A stretch of 57,097 nucleotides of DNA from Pirellula sp. (GCA_021299695.1 JAJTEK010000031.1:1-57097); one strand, 5' to 3'. Counted from the stretch's first letter, positions 27,901 to 36,214 are shown. Numbers and translations: made by a program. The notes: a model not told the origin generated them from the letters alone.

Positions 27901-28004
27901 ACGCATCGGAACTCGATCAGATGAGAGTCTATGTCGACCAACATGGATTGGCTGCGCTGTGTCGCATCGTTTTTAATTCCAATGAATTTCTGTTCGTTCC
28001 TTGA
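24975..28004 (+). CDS. PSCyt1-DUF1549-DUF1553 (PSD1) secreted cytochrome-like protein
   Basis: The protein has 1009 residues. A signal peptide (about 1-28) precedes a PSCyt1 domain with the haem-binding motif CFACH (Cys52, Cys55, His56). Then comes DUF1549/PSCyt2 (about 165-370; RRVYFDLVGIPPTP, YGQRWARHWLD, CARCHAHKFDPI), a beta-sandwich-like insert (about 430-620), and DUF1553/PSD1 (about 720-980; RSVVNRTWHYHFGQGL, NRRSIYRYVWR). This architecture is almost restricted to planctomycetes and relatives, and its biochemical role is unsettled. It starts inside the stop of the serine hydrolase (ATGA) and is followed 56 bp later by its standard partner, the DUF1501 protein. Confidence 0.95.
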   Translation: MSRNSLSLTMLLFLWLCPLLALSAVSLAQESPQETDQAFFHRQVEPLLKKHCFACHSHNAGQMESGLALDWRSGWETGGSRGPAILPGNPDASLLIRAVEHSDADLKMPDEKLSADEIQTLKDWVQRGAFDDRQVRPEATDPMDWWSLRPLIAPQIPDLPSGGLLNGPANPIDAFVGAKLQASGLTRSALASPEERIRRVYFDLVGIPPTPEQTRAFLESPTESAYEQLVDKLLDSPGYGQRWARHWLDTIHFADSHGYEHDVGRDHAWPYRDYVIQALNDDIPWDRFIREQLAVDVFEPDATDRIPALGFLGAGTFDLSTYSTGPVTFDYLDRDDMLTQTMAAFVSTTANCARCHAHKFDPISQEDYYALQAVFAGVLKGNIRYDADAADATKRREILQLKKGALERDLKVLESEFARLRIEPLARSQATVATWRTLDLESFVSLEGATLTQQVDRSYLASGTAPDTDTYVLSARVPLQRITALRLDVLPHASLPMHGPGRCQNGNLHLSEVSVSVFHPDLPAGKSIPIARSSADFNQAGWGIQRAIDGDPKTAWGIHPEVAKPHHAVFEFQEPIELAQGSTLSVTLKQLHGGSHLIGAFRIALTDADSGQAIALPQEIEQILGLPESDRTDEQKLTLAAYLGNLAADAELAKLPEQATVYAVGTSVSIPSGNGNHQPGSIAAPKKVHLLDRGDISKPRGEVPPGSLSALGHLPSRFEDRSELTESARRAALADWIAHRDNVLTWRSVVNRTWHYHFGQGLCDTPSDLGRMGGEPSHPELIDWLAVWFRDRAQGSLKQLHRLIVTSQVYQQSAEDRPEASSIDATNRLLWRQNRLRLDADAFRDYVLAISGRLDTGHGGPAVQHFTQQPGPQSTPKLDYSAYDWSAANSNRRSIYRYVWRGIPDPLMASLDFPDLGLLAPSRTFSASPLQSLALLNNPFVLVHSQATAERLARETPELDAQIETLWQLAYQRRPDASELDQMRVYVDQHGLAALCRIVFNSNEFLFVP

Positions 28005-28060
28005 CCCGCTGGACTAACCGGTATCGCTTATGAAACTCTCTCCCATGAATGCGAGCGACC

Positions 28061-29485
28061 ATGGATAGCGTATCGAATCGCCGAGCGATGCTCTTGCAAT
28101 CCGGCGGAGGGTTTGCCACCTTGGCCTTGGCGGCCATGCTCGAAGGGCAGGCTCATGGCAATCCAAGCGGCGCGGTGCAGAGCTCGAGTCGAATCGAGCA
28201 CCATGTCCCTAAGGTCAAGCGGATCGTGCAATTGTTCATGACCGGTGGAGCAAGTCCGATGGATTTGTTCGACTACAAACCGGAACTCGAACGGCTCCAT
28301 GGCCAAATGCTTGGCCCCAAGGATAAGCCCGAGGGTTTCACCGCTCCAGCCGGTGCGCTGATGAAAAGCCCTTACAAGTTCGCGCAGCATGGCCAGTCGG
28401 GGCGGTGGGTCAGTGAGCTTTTTCCCGAGCAAGCCAAGCTCGTCGATCAGATGGCCTTTCTCATGGCGATGACCACCAAGACCAATGTCCATGGACCAGG
28501 GACTTACATGATGAACTCGGGCTTCCTGCTCCCGGGCTTTCCTTGCATGGGCGCATGGATCTCCTATGCACTTGGAAATTTGACTGACAATCTACCTACC
28601 TTCGTCGTGCTTCCCGATGCCCGTGGGCTGCCTTACAACCAGCAAGCTTGTTTCAGTTCCGGTTTCTTGCCCACGGTGCACGAGGGGGTGGTTTTGCAGG
28701 CGAATTCCAAGGTGTCGATTCCGGATCTTGTGGCCGAACCGAAGTACCCTTTTGCGCTGAGCCAAGCCGACCGCGACGGGCAAGGACTCCTGCGGATGCT
28801 CAATCAACGGCATCAATCCAAGCACCCTGGGGACACCCGTTTTGAGGCCCGTATCTCCGGATACGAGCTGGCCGCCAAGATGCAACTCTCGGCGCCCGAG
28901 GCGTTCGATCTAGGCCAAGAGACAGCGCAAACGCAGACCGATTATGGGCTCGGTGTACCCTCGACCGACGATTTTGGAAAGCGGTGCTTGTTGGCCAGAA
29001 GACTCGTCGAACGCGGCGTGCGGTTCGTTCAGGTATGGAGCGGCCCGCAGGGAGCGACGAACAACTGGGACAACCATGGAAACATTCAAACCGAGCTACC
29101 TCCAATGGCCCAGAGCGTCGATCGTCCGATCGCTGCGTTGCTTAAGGACCTCAAAGCGCGAGGGCTCGACTCGGATACTCTAGTCATCTGGACCACCGAG
29201 TTCGGTCGGACCCCATTTGCCCAAGGGAGCCTTGGGCGGGATCACAACGGTGGAAGTTTCGTGACATGGTTATGGGGCGCTGGAGTCAAGCCCGGGGTCG
29301 CGTATGGGAAAAGCGACGATTGGGGATATCAAGCCGTCGAGAACAAGACCTATTGTTACGACTTGCACGCGACGGTCCTGCACCTCTTGGGGATCGACCA
29401 TCTGAAATTGAGCGTCCGTCAAAACGGAATCGACCGCCGTTTGACCGACGTGCATGGGCATGTGATCGATCCGATCCTAGCTTGA
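28061..29485 (+). CDS. DUF1501 family protein
   Basis: The protein has 474 residues from ATG 28061; ATG 28049 is four codons upstream and in frame. The N-terminus, SNRRAMLLQSGGGFATLALA, looks like a twin-arginine export signal. Typical DUF1501 blocks follow: IVQLFMTGGASPMDLFDYKP, NSGFLLPGFPCMGAWI, VWSGPQGATNNWDNHG, and WTTEFGRTPFAQG...GRDHN near the end. The fold is related to alkaline phosphatase/sulfatase-like enzymes, but the activity is unknown. DUF1501 genes nearly always follow DUF1549/DUF1553 genes, as here. The repeat cluster at 29495 follows the stop. Confidence 0.94.
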   Translation: MDSVSNRRAMLLQSGGGFATLALAAMLEGQAHGNPSGAVQSSSRIEHHVPKVKRIVQLFMTGGASPMDLFDYKPELERLHGQMLGPKDKPEGFTAPAGALMKSPYKFAQHGQSGRWVSELFPEQAKLVDQMAFLMAMTTKTNVHGPGTYMMNSGFLLPGFPCMGAWISYALGNLTDNLPTFVVLPDARGLPYNQQACFSSGFLPTVHEGVVLQANSKVSIPDLVAEPKYPFALSQADRDGQGLLRMLNQRHQSKHPGDTRFEARISGYELAAKMQLSAPEAFDLGQETAQTQTDYGLGVPSTDDFGKRCLLARRLVERGVRFVQVWSGPQGATNNWDNHGNIQTELPPMAQSVDRPIAALLKDLKARGLDSDTLVIWTTEFGRTPFAQGSLGRDHNGGSFVTWLWGAGVKPGVAYGKSDDWGYQAVENKTYCYDLHATVLHLLGIDHLKLSVRQNGIDRRLTDVHGHVIDPILA

Positions 29486-29494
29486 GGCTTGAGG

Positions 29495-29761
29495 GAGAGC
29501 GCGAATCGTAGCCATCCGCTGCCAAGCGGTCGACGGCGGCGCGATTAACGCTTCCACCGTCTGGCGACAGGTGGCTACGGCCGGAGAGCGCGAATCGTAG
29601 CCATCCGCTGCCAAGCGGTGGATGGCGGCGCGAGTACCGATTCCACCGTCTGGCGACAGGTGGCTACGGCCGGAGAGCGCGAATCGTAGCCATCCGCAGC
29701 CAAGCGGTCGACGGCGGCGCGATTAACGCCTCCACCGTCTGGCGACAGGTGGCTACGGCCG
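29495..29761. repeat. Three tandem copies of an 89-bp hairpin-forming repeat
   Basis: Units start at 29495, 29584 and 29673 (period exactly 89) and a fourth begins but breaks off at about 29768. They differ at only a few positions (for example GATTAACGC versus GAGTACCGA). Each unit starts with GTAGCCATCCGCTGCC and ends with CAGGTGGCTACGGCC, so GTAGCCA can pair with TGGCTAC, with smaller inner stems. It lies between the convergent DUF1501 and mutarotase genes, where it may end transcription. The following 29769-29856 has a TTCCGTGTGTTCGGTGTGG stretch of another dispersed-repeat type and no gene. Confidence 0.9.
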
Positions 29762-29856
29762 GAGAGCCTCTTTTTTCCGTGTGTTCGGTGTGGTCCGTGG
29801 TTCCAGTATTTGGTGGTTAACTCATTTTGGAGTGGAGTCCCATAATTCTGAAAGCT

Positions 29857-30756
29857 CTAAAGACTCTTGACTTGGAATTCCGCGGTCGTCGTATGGGTTT
29901 GACCGGGCGCTAGGCGAATGGACTTTTGGCGAACGTTCGCCGTCTCGATGCAACACATTCGCAGATACTCAAGATCACCGAAATCGGCCATGCGTTTGGA
30001 TTTGTCGATCCACGGATTCCATACCACCGTAGCTTGGGTCCCCGACGAGTCGATCTGGATCGAACGCTGCCAAGCCGGATCATCGAGCACGATTCGTGCC
30101 GCTTGACCATAGTAAATCCGATCGGTTTCCTGGACAAAACGAATCGGCTGTTTCTCCGGCTCATGAAGCTTTTGGGTCAATTGATCGTAATATCCGCACT
30201 CCTCCAAATCACCGGCAATCGAAACCTGGTCGATGCTGGCGAGGCTCAAGTAGGTGTGCAGCGCGACTTCAAACGCCAAAGGTACTCCCGCTGCATTTCG
30301 AACTTCCAAGGAGACCTTGAGCGTATCGCCCATGGAGATTCGGTAGATCAAATCGAATCCGTCTTTGGCCAGCCCTAAGTCCACGTCGATCCGCCCGTCG
30401 ACCTTTTGGGTTTGCACCAGATCCCAGACCGAGGTTCGCGCCCAACCGTGGGCAGGCAGATTAGGGTCGCTCGGGTGGCTATTGAACCACGGAAAACAGA
30501 TGGGAATTCCTCCCCGAAGCGCCTTGCCACTCATGTAGAGAGCTTGCTGGCTCATGAATAAAATCGGATGAGTCTGGTGGTTCGGCTGCTGGTCAGGTTG
30601 GTACCGAGTCACGTGGGCACCTTGCAAGAAAAACTCTCCGGTGCACTGGCTGGTTTGCACATCGGCCATCACCAAGCCGCTTGGATGAACCTTAAAGACC
30701 AGTTCTTCTCCGAGCCCGAACCGCCGATTCAGCCCATCGATGTCTAGGTTGTCCAT
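29857..30756 (-). CDS. D-hexose-6-phosphate mutarotase (YeaD family)
   Basis: The protein has 299 residues from ATG 30756, where GGAGG lies 5 bases upstream; ATG 30768 is in frame but overlaps that site. The aldose-1-epimerase fold is shown by LRGGIPICFPWFNSHP and LPAHGWARTSVWD, by VALHTYLSLASID (a catalytic-His region), and by TVVWNPWIDKS with a later WCCI-like LRMCCIETANV. The family interconverts alpha and beta forms of glucose-6-phosphate and similar sugars in the cytoplasm. It is the last gene of the long minus-strand run, 56 bp after the broken LarA-like gene. Confidence 0.9.
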   Translation of the reverse strand: MDNLDIDGLNRRFGLGEELVFKVHPSGLVMADVQTSQCTGEFFLQGAHVTRYQPDQQPNHQTHPILFMSQQALYMSGKALRGGIPICFPWFNSHPSDPNLPAHGWARTSVWDLVQTQKVDGRIDVDLGLAKDGFDLIYRISMGDTLKVSLEVRNAAGVPLAFEVALHTYLSLASIDQVSIAGDLEECGYYDQLTQKLHEPEKQPIRFVQETDRIYYGQAARIVLDDPAWQRSIQIDSSGTQATVVWNPWIDKSKRMADFGDLEYLRMCCIETANVRQKSIRLAPGQTHTTTAEFQVKSL

Positions 30757-30761
30757 GATAT

Positions 30762-30766
30762 CCTCC
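30762..30766 (-). promoter_or_regulatory. Shine-Dalgarno site of the mutarotase gene
   Basis: The minus strand reads ATGGAGGATATCATG. GGAGG at 5-base spacing supports the start at 30756 and makes the upstream in-frame ATG at 30768 unlikely to be the main start. Confidence 0.65.
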
Positions 30767-30812
30767 ATGTTTGATCTTGCGAATTCTATGGATTAGCCAA
30801 CAGCGTTTCGGG

Positions 30813-32002
30813 TCAGTATTCCATTACACCGACTCGTTTGGATTTTTGCATCAAGCGTTCGAGTTCGCTTGGGTCTCGGATCGATGCGAACCCGAGCGAT
30901 TCGAGTAGTTCCGGGTCGACCTGAGACTGCACATAAACACTTCGGCGAGACTGGATATCACGCAGGACCGCTGCGGCATAGGCGTCCTGAAGGGAGCTCG
31001 TAAGAAGCGTTTGCTGAAGCTCTTCATCGGGATCGTCCGAGGCCAATGCACCGATACCTGGTGTGACTTCAGCAAGACTTGTAGCGACCACCACAATACG
31101 CCCGGCTGGGCTGAGCCAACGTTGGGCGCTCCAAGCGGCGCTGGCGACTTGGGTCCAACTCGGGACTCGCAAAGGATCGACCAGTTCGACGACGACCAGC
31201 TCGAAGTTTTGTTGGGTGTGAGTTTCGGTAGGGTTAGGGGCCGTATGGACTCCCTCGGAGCAAACCTTATCGACCGATTCAGGAGCACCACCGACGAGCA
31301 TCGCGATGAGTCCTTCTTGGTTGGCCACAGCGCCGATGGCGTATTGGATCCCCGTGCGGGCTCGTGCTCTTGGAGCCAGCTCTTTGCGTATCGGGCTTGG
31401 GTGGCTCGATCCCCGAAGGCTGGGAGCACGACGTAGGGGTCATGGCCACGAGGATCTTTGGGTTCGAGCCATCGGTAGATTGGGATCACGAAATCCGCTT
31501 CGACCAGCTCGCGGTTTAGGTAGATGGCCTCGGATTGATCGGTAGCGGCGATGTATTCAAGGTTTTGTTGATCGTCCGGATCGTGGCACAGAACCCGTTG
31601 GAGCGAATGCGAGGGGGTAGATTCCGCGATGGCATTCTCAGAGGATTTGTCAGCTGAGTAGTCACCCTCAAGTTCGGATACAGGCCAGCGGGTCGCGAGC
31701 CAGTTGTTGAGTTGTTCGGCGAGCGATTCGTTGCCGGGTGCTAGGACAACACGGATCGAAAGGTCGCTTGCAGGATGTTTGCTCAGAAGCCACTCGATGA
31801 TCGCCTTGACGATAGGCTCGGGTTGAGGCACGCTTTCGTGGACGGCGATCGCGATGCAATCCCCTGGGACCAATGCAAGATCTATCGAAGGAAAATCGAT
31901 GGGATTTCCAAGCGCATCTGCGACGGCTTGAGGGATATCCACCGAGCCGGGAGCGATCGCGCAGCGGAGTTGAACGAATTCAAAGCTTGAGGGATTTTTC
32001 AT
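30813..32002 (-). pseudogene. LarA-like (DUF2088) protein gene with a one-base frameshift
   Basis: The N-terminal part (32002 to about 31354) reads as a LarA/DUF2088 protein: IDLALVPGDCIAIAVHESVPQ, HDPDDQQNLEYIA, AIYLNRELVEADFVIPI. After ...QEHEPARG this frame turns into nonprotein-like Ser-rich sequence. The homologous reading continues one frame over as GIQYAIGAVANQEGLIAML, to the stop at 30813. The switch falls on a run of four C at 31350-31353 (GGGG on the coding strand). One extra G would restore a single 396-codon frame. Lactate racemase LarA needs a nickel-pincer cofactor; related proteins act on other hydroxy acids, so substrate is open. Its ATG overlaps the upstream glycosyltransferase stop (ATGA). 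It is either a true pseudogene or a homopolymer sequencing error. Confidence 0.82.
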
Positions 32003-33129
32003 CGTTGCAACAGCTTGCGGTACCAGGCTTCATGGCGTTGGATCATGGTGGCGGCCGAATGCTCGCGCGACACAAGTTCGCGCGCGGCCTGAATGAGTCG
32101 GTTTCGTCGGTCGGTATCATCGAGCAATTGGTTCGAGACCCGCATCAATCGATCGACATCACCGACTTGGAACAGGATACCGGTTTTTTCGTTTTCGATA
32201 AGGTCGCGGTTTCCTGGGATATCCGTTGCGATGACCGCCACCCCGGCTTGCATGGCCTCGAGGATGACATTCGATTGGCCTTCGTAGAGGCTACCATTCC
32301 AGAGCAAATCCGCATGGGGAAGGATCTCCATCGCATCGGCGCGGTGGCCGAGGAGCTCGACGGACCCCGCAGCGCGAACATTATCGCGGTATTCCTCCAA
32401 GCGGACCCGTTCGGGACCATCGCCCAAGATGGCGTAGCTGACGTTGTGTCTAAGGACCCTGAGCATCTCGGCCGACCAAATCAGATCCTTGTATCCTTTT
32501 TGTTGCCACAGGCGTCCGATCGAGAGGATCAGCCGACGATCAAGCGGGATTCCCAAGCGTGCGAAGGCTTCTTCGCGTGAGATTTCAAGCTTTGGATCAC
32601 GGGGCGGGATTCCGTTAGGGATAACGGTAAAGTTCGATCGATCGATGCCATGGCTGTGGTAGAAATCGACGACCCCTGGACTGTTCGTAGAGATCCCCTG
32701 GGTGCGTTTGGCTAGATACCGATCGATCGTCAGTTGCCAAGTCCCTTTCCATGGGTCGACCGAGCGCTCCGAGCCGACGACCACAGGCACCTTGGCCCAA
32801 CGAGCCGCCGAGCGGCCATAGGCGTTGGCGGCGAAGATCCAGGTATGGACGATGTCAGGTTGAATTCGCTTCAATATTCGCAGGAGTCGAATCCAGGCGA
32901 GCGGATCGGCCGTGGCGTGTTTACCGACCAGATGGACCTGCACACCGGCTTGACGAAGCCGATCTTCGAGAGGTCCGCTTCGGGTCAAAACCACGACTGA
33001 GGTTTCGAAGTTATCGCGGTCCATTCCGCAAGCGAGCATTGCGAGTTGTTTCTCCGCTCCCCCTTGGTCGAGCGTCGGAATGATCAGGCATACCTTGATA
33101 GGCTTGATAGGTCGCGAGGATTGCTTCAC
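31999..33129 (-). CDS. Glycosyltransferase family 4 protein
   Basis: The protein has 376 residues from GTG 33129. AGAGG lies 5 bases upstream and the GTG overlaps the stop of the preceding glycosyltransferase (GTGA); the open frame running on to 33438 is not protein-like. The GT-B layout is clear: IPTLDQGGAEKQL near the N-terminus (acceptor side), then RLILSIGRLWQQKGYKDLI, AILGDGPER, and the nucleotide-sugar site LLWNGSLYEGQSNVILEAMQAG, with EGQSNVILEA corresponding to the E-x7-E motif. It likely transfers a sugar during surface-polysaccharide or glycolipid assembly. Confidence 0.92.
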   Translation of the reverse strand: MKQSSRPIKPIKVCLIIPTLDQGGAEKQLAMLACGMDRDNFETSVVVLTRSGPLEDRLRQAGVQVHLVGKHATADPLAWIRLLRILKRIQPDIVHTWIFAANAYGRSAARWAKVPVVVGSERSVDPWKGTWQLTIDRYLAKRTQGISTNSPGVVDFYHSHGIDRSNFTVIPNGIPPRDPKLEISREEAFARLGIPLDRRLILSIGRLWQQKGYKDLIWSAEMLRVLRHNVSYAILGDGPERVRLEEYRDNVRAAGSVELLGHRADAMEILPHADLLWNGSLYEGQSNVILEAMQAGVAVIATDIPGNRDLIENEKTGILFQVGDVDRLMRVSNQLLDDTDRRNRLIQAARELVSREHSAATMIQRHEAWYRKLLQR

Positions 33130-34370
33130 ATCGACCTCTTTTGAGCGACGGCTGGCAGGTTCGGCAAGGTCACGTCGGTGAAGATCGATCGCCAACGATC
33201 TAGCCAATGCTCTTTGGGCTCGTGGCGTTGGTAGTGCCGTTGCAGGCTCTCGGCTTCGGCTTGCCATTGCTCGCGGTGGGTGAGAAAATCGGCGAGCTGA
33301 TTGCCTAGCGACTCCCTGGAATAGTACCATTTCATCAATGGCGTCTCGGGCATCCAATCCGACAAGGCCGGATCGATCGCGACGATCATCGGGAGTTGCG
33401 ATTGGAGTACCATGCGTGTGGAGTATTGGAGGGAGCAAGCCGGATTTGAGACGATGGCCAAATCAGCGACGCAAATAAGATCATCGAGGACATCGAATCC
33501 ATCAAAGATCAAGACATCGTGATGCCAACCACGGAGTCTAAGCCATTCGTAGATTTTGGGGGCATCGGGCCCGGGGTGAATCAACCACATTCGAACGGGA
33601 ATTCCTCGTTCGAGCAAATCGCACACCGATTGGAGTACGACTTGTATTTGACTCATGGTCGTTTCGCCAAAATGCATCACCAGGGCCGTTTGGGTCGGGA
33701 TGGCCAAGTCGCCGGAGATTTGAAACAAGGCGTGTGCCGCCGAGCGGCGCAAGGATTCGGATCGCTCGGCAGGCGCGAACACCGCATCGGGAATCCAGGT
33801 GCTGCGCTCTTTACTAACCCCCAAATCCAAGAGCGATTGGTAAGCTCGACGATGGTCGGCGATGACAGCGCTGCACTTGCGCAGCGAGTCGGCAATCGGT
33901 GGTGTTGAGGGGAGGTAAGAACTCAAGGCTTTAGGTTTGGCCACCGCACTTTGATCCTGGCAAAAGCGAGCTAGGATCGGTTTACCGATCGGTTTTATTT
34001 TCGCGACAATGGCAGCCAGCAGTGGATCGGACGAATCGACATAGAGCGCATCGTAGGAATCGGCATGTTGGACGAGCCACTTGGTCACGTTCCGCTGAAA
34101 GTGGCTTTCGTTCCATGAGGAGGTTTGAGCAGGCAAAAGCCTCTCGACAAGGACACTCCTGAGGAAAGCTCGGTCTGGCCATTGGCTGTTCCAGCGCGTC
34201 GTCAGAACTTTCGAAACGATACCGATGGAATTCCAAGCATCCAGGGTGTGCATGAGCCGCAGGCTTGGCTCATCGGAAATCGGCCAATAATTGCGCGCGA
34301 CAATCTGGACCCTCAGAGGTAGGGGCTCGTAGGTCGTCTGACTAGTGGGAGAAGTGCTAGCCCCAATCAT
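33126..34370 (-). CDS. Glycosyltransferase-like protein
   Basis: The protein has 414 residues and a GT-B-like pattern: VQIVARNYWPISDEPSLRL near the N-terminus (a common opening of GT4 enzymes), ALYVDSSDPLLAAIVAK, IPDAVFAP at the domain border, VRMWLIHPGPDAPKI, and ADLAIVSNPACSLQYSTRMVLQ in place of a clear E-x7-E motif. The donor-site glutamates are not obvious, so it may be divergent or of altered specificity. Its start overlaps the hpt stop (ATGA at 34367-34370) and its stop overlaps the next glycosyltransferase start (GTGA), so the two transferases are made together and probably act on one glycan. Confidence 0.75.
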   Translation of the reverse strand: MIGASTSPTSQTTYEPLPLRVQIVARNYWPISDEPSLRLMHTLDAWNSIGIVSKVLTTRWNSQWPDRAFLRSVLVERLLPAQTSSWNESHFQRNVTKWLVQHADSYDALYVDSSDPLLAAIVAKIKPIGKPILARFCQDQSAVAKPKALSSYLPSTPPIADSLRKCSAVIADHRRAYQSLLDLGVSKERSTWIPDAVFAPAERSESLRRSAAHALFQISGDLAIPTQTALVMHFGETTMSQIQVVLQSVCDLLERGIPVRMWLIHPGPDAPKIYEWLRLRGWHHDVLIFDGFDVLDDLICVADLAIVSNPACSLQYSTRMVLQSQLPMIVAIDPALSDWMPETPLMKWYYSRESLGNQLADFLTHREQWQAEAESLQRHYQRHEPKEHWLDRWRSIFTDVTLPNLPAVAQKRSM

Positions 34371-34906
34371 CTGCTGGCTTGGTGATGCTGCTCAAGATCC
34401 GATGGTTCCAAAACAGCGACATAGGGTAAGTTCCGATAGTAATCATCGTAGTCCAAACCGTAGCCGACGACGAATTCATTTGGGATTTGAAAAACGCTGT
34501 GATCGGGCTTAAGCTGCACGCGACTGGTCCCTTGTTTGTTGAGAAACACAGCCGTCTTGAGGGATCTAGGGTTGAGGATCTTCAATCGTTCGGAGACCTC
34601 AAGCAGGGTTTTGCCTGTGTCAAAAATGTCATCGATCAGCAGCACGTCGCGGTCCTGGATGTCGAGACGCTCGATCTCTTCGACGTGCAAGTCGCCGGCC
34701 GATGTTCCACCCCGGTACGAGGAGGCCCGGATCAAACTGATCCGCAGAGGCATTTCCAGGCAGCGGATCAAGTCGGCGAGCATCACGAGGCTACCGGTCA
34801 TGATGGCTACGACAGTGATCGGCTCAGGGCCATAGAGGCCATTGAGTTTTTCCCCGAGTTCGGTGATCCCTAGTTTTATTTTTTCTTGGTCGATCAGGAC
34901 TTTCAT
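34367..34906 (-). CDS. hpt: Hypoxanthine phosphoribosyltransferase
   Basis: The protein has 179 residues, standard for the family. The PRPP-binding loop is DVLLIDDIFDTGKTL (about 90-104) with the two acidic residues and the Thr-Gly-Lys turn. VVAIMTGSLVMLADLIR gives the PPi loop, and EFVVGYGLDYDDYYRNLPYVAVL the base-binding end. It salvages hypoxanthine and guanine to IMP and GMP in the cytoplasm. It lies 27 bp after the propeller gene and overlaps the following glycosyltransferase start, an arrangement that does not suggest a functional link. Confidence 0.95.
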   Translation of the reverse strand: MKVLIDQEKIKLGITELGEKLNGLYGPEPITVVAIMTGSLVMLADLIRCLEMPLRISLIRASSYRGGTSAGDLHVEEIERLDIQDRDVLLIDDIFDTGKTLLEVSERLKILNPRSLKTAVFLNKQGTSRVQLKPDHSVFQIPNEFVVGYGLDYDDYYRNLPYVAVLEPSDLEQHHQASR

Positions 34907-34933
34907 GCAGTAATTCCAACACCAAAGAATGCG

Positions 34934-36214
34934 TTATCGGATGATCCAAAGCTGTTCGTAGGTTCTCAGTAGCAGCGTATCTTCAGAAGCCACGAGCGTC
35001 GCGCGAACCGTCGCATCGGTGCTGACCGAACCGAGCTTCTGGAACTTGGCGCTCGCAGCAAGGATCGTCACGGTACCGGTGTCCGAGACGTTCACAAGGC
35101 GATCTCCTAGAAGAATTGGAGAGGAGAAGAAGTTCCCGCCGATTCGCTCGCTCCAGAGGACTTGGCCATCCTCAAGCTTGACGCATGAGACGATCCCAGC
35201 ATCGGACCAGAGGAATAGCAAATCCCCTTGGGCCACCGGTGTGGGAACATAAGGCGCTGCGCGCTGAATCCGGAAGCGCTCTTGCTGGGTGTCCATGTCG
35301 AAGGCCACGAGCATGTTATCCCTCCCTCCCCCTGAGCCGTGGGTTGCGATCGCTAGCGGACCGGCCAGCAAGGTCGACGAGCAGATCCGTTGTTTGAAGC
35401 AATCGTGATTCCACTTGATCTCTCCGGTGCTCGGATCGATCCCGAAAATTCCCAAGGCGGTCGTCGCGCAGACGAGTTCCTTGGAACCATCGGGCAGTAC
35501 TCGAACATTCGGTAATCCATAACAAACGCGTTTGGTCGGCAGTTTGCGTTCCCAAAGCGTTTGACCGGTTTTGGCATCCAGCGCCAACATGCGGTCTTCC
35601 CCAGGCTCGACTCCCGCCTCAAGCTCTTCGGCGTCTTGGCTATCGAGCAAAATGAGCTTGCCGTCCAAGAGCATCGGCGAGGTGGCAAATCCGTGCTGAG
35701 AGACATACCTGCCGAAATCGCGAGACCAGATCTCCTGTCCGTCATGCCCCAAATGCTTGACATAGACGTGTTCGGGTTCCCCCCATGCGATGTAGATTCC
35801 GTTTGAGTCGACCGCCGGGGTCGATGAGGCATAGGTGGTAAATTGGTGCAAACGATGCTTGGTCGACGTGTAGGACTTATTCCATGAAACCGTATTATTC
35901 GCCAAATCGACCGCGATCACATGACGCGTCGCATCGGTAGGTGAGGACGATAGAAGGTAGGCTCGCGAAGACTTCGGAGCGGTTTGCCAGACAACAGGCG
36001 AACCGTTTCCGATCCCGGGCAAATCGAGCTTGACGACGTCTTGGTCCTTCCATGGGATAGAAACCTTGCACTCTGGATAGTCCCCTGAGCCTCCGTGGCC
36101 GCGAAAGCGATCGGCAGGAGACTCCTGCGCGAAGGCCGAGAAACCGCACGAAGCGATAGCCAACGCAGGGAGACAAAGAGCGAGGCGTCGGATCCTAGGG
36201 ATCGTGCGGAGCAT
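34934..36214 (-). CDS. Secreted PQQ-like beta-propeller protein
   Basis: The protein has 426 residues from ATG 36214, with AAAGG about 9 bases upstream; the open frame to 36319 is not protein-like. The signal peptide is about 1-29 (LALCLPALAIASCGFSAFAQE). Blades of the PQQ/BamB type repeat: VIAVDLANNTVSWNKSY, LALDAKTGQTLWERKL, GIFGIDPSTGEIKWNHD, SCVKLEDGQVLWSERIG. No catalytic acid of quinoprotein dehydrogenases is evident, so a structural or binding role in the periplasm is more likely. Planctomycetes carry many such propellers. It follows the RbsD/FucU gene by 55 bp. Confidence 0.88.
   Translation of the reverse strand: MLRTIPRIRRLALCLPALAIASCGFSAFAQESPADRFRGHGGSGDYPECKVSIPWKDQDVVKLDLPGIGNGSPVVWQTAPKSSRAYLLSSSPTDATRHVIAVDLANNTVSWNKSYTSTKHRLHQFTTYASSTPAVDSNGIYIAWGEPEHVYVKHLGHDGQEIWSRDFGRYVSQHGFATSPMLLDGKLILLDSQDAEELEAGVEPGEDRMLALDAKTGQTLWERKLPTKRVCYGLPNVRVLPDGSKELVCATTALGIFGIDPSTGEIKWNHDCFKQRICSSTLLAGPLAIATHGSGGGRDNMLVAFDMDTQQERFRIQRAAPYVPTPVAQGDLLFLWSDAGIVSCVKLEDGQVLWSERIGGNFFSSPILLGDRLVNVSDTGTVTILAASAKFQKLGSVSTDATVRATLVASEDTLLLRTYEQLWIIR

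Noticed and set aside
29495-29761. Possible CRISPR array
   Set aside because: The units are contiguous 89-bp copies without unique spacers and no cas gene is near.
31328-32002. Programmed -1 frameshifting in the LarA-like gene
   Set aside because: The site lacks an X_XXY_YYZ slippery heptamer in the first frame; a lost base in a G run explains it more simply.
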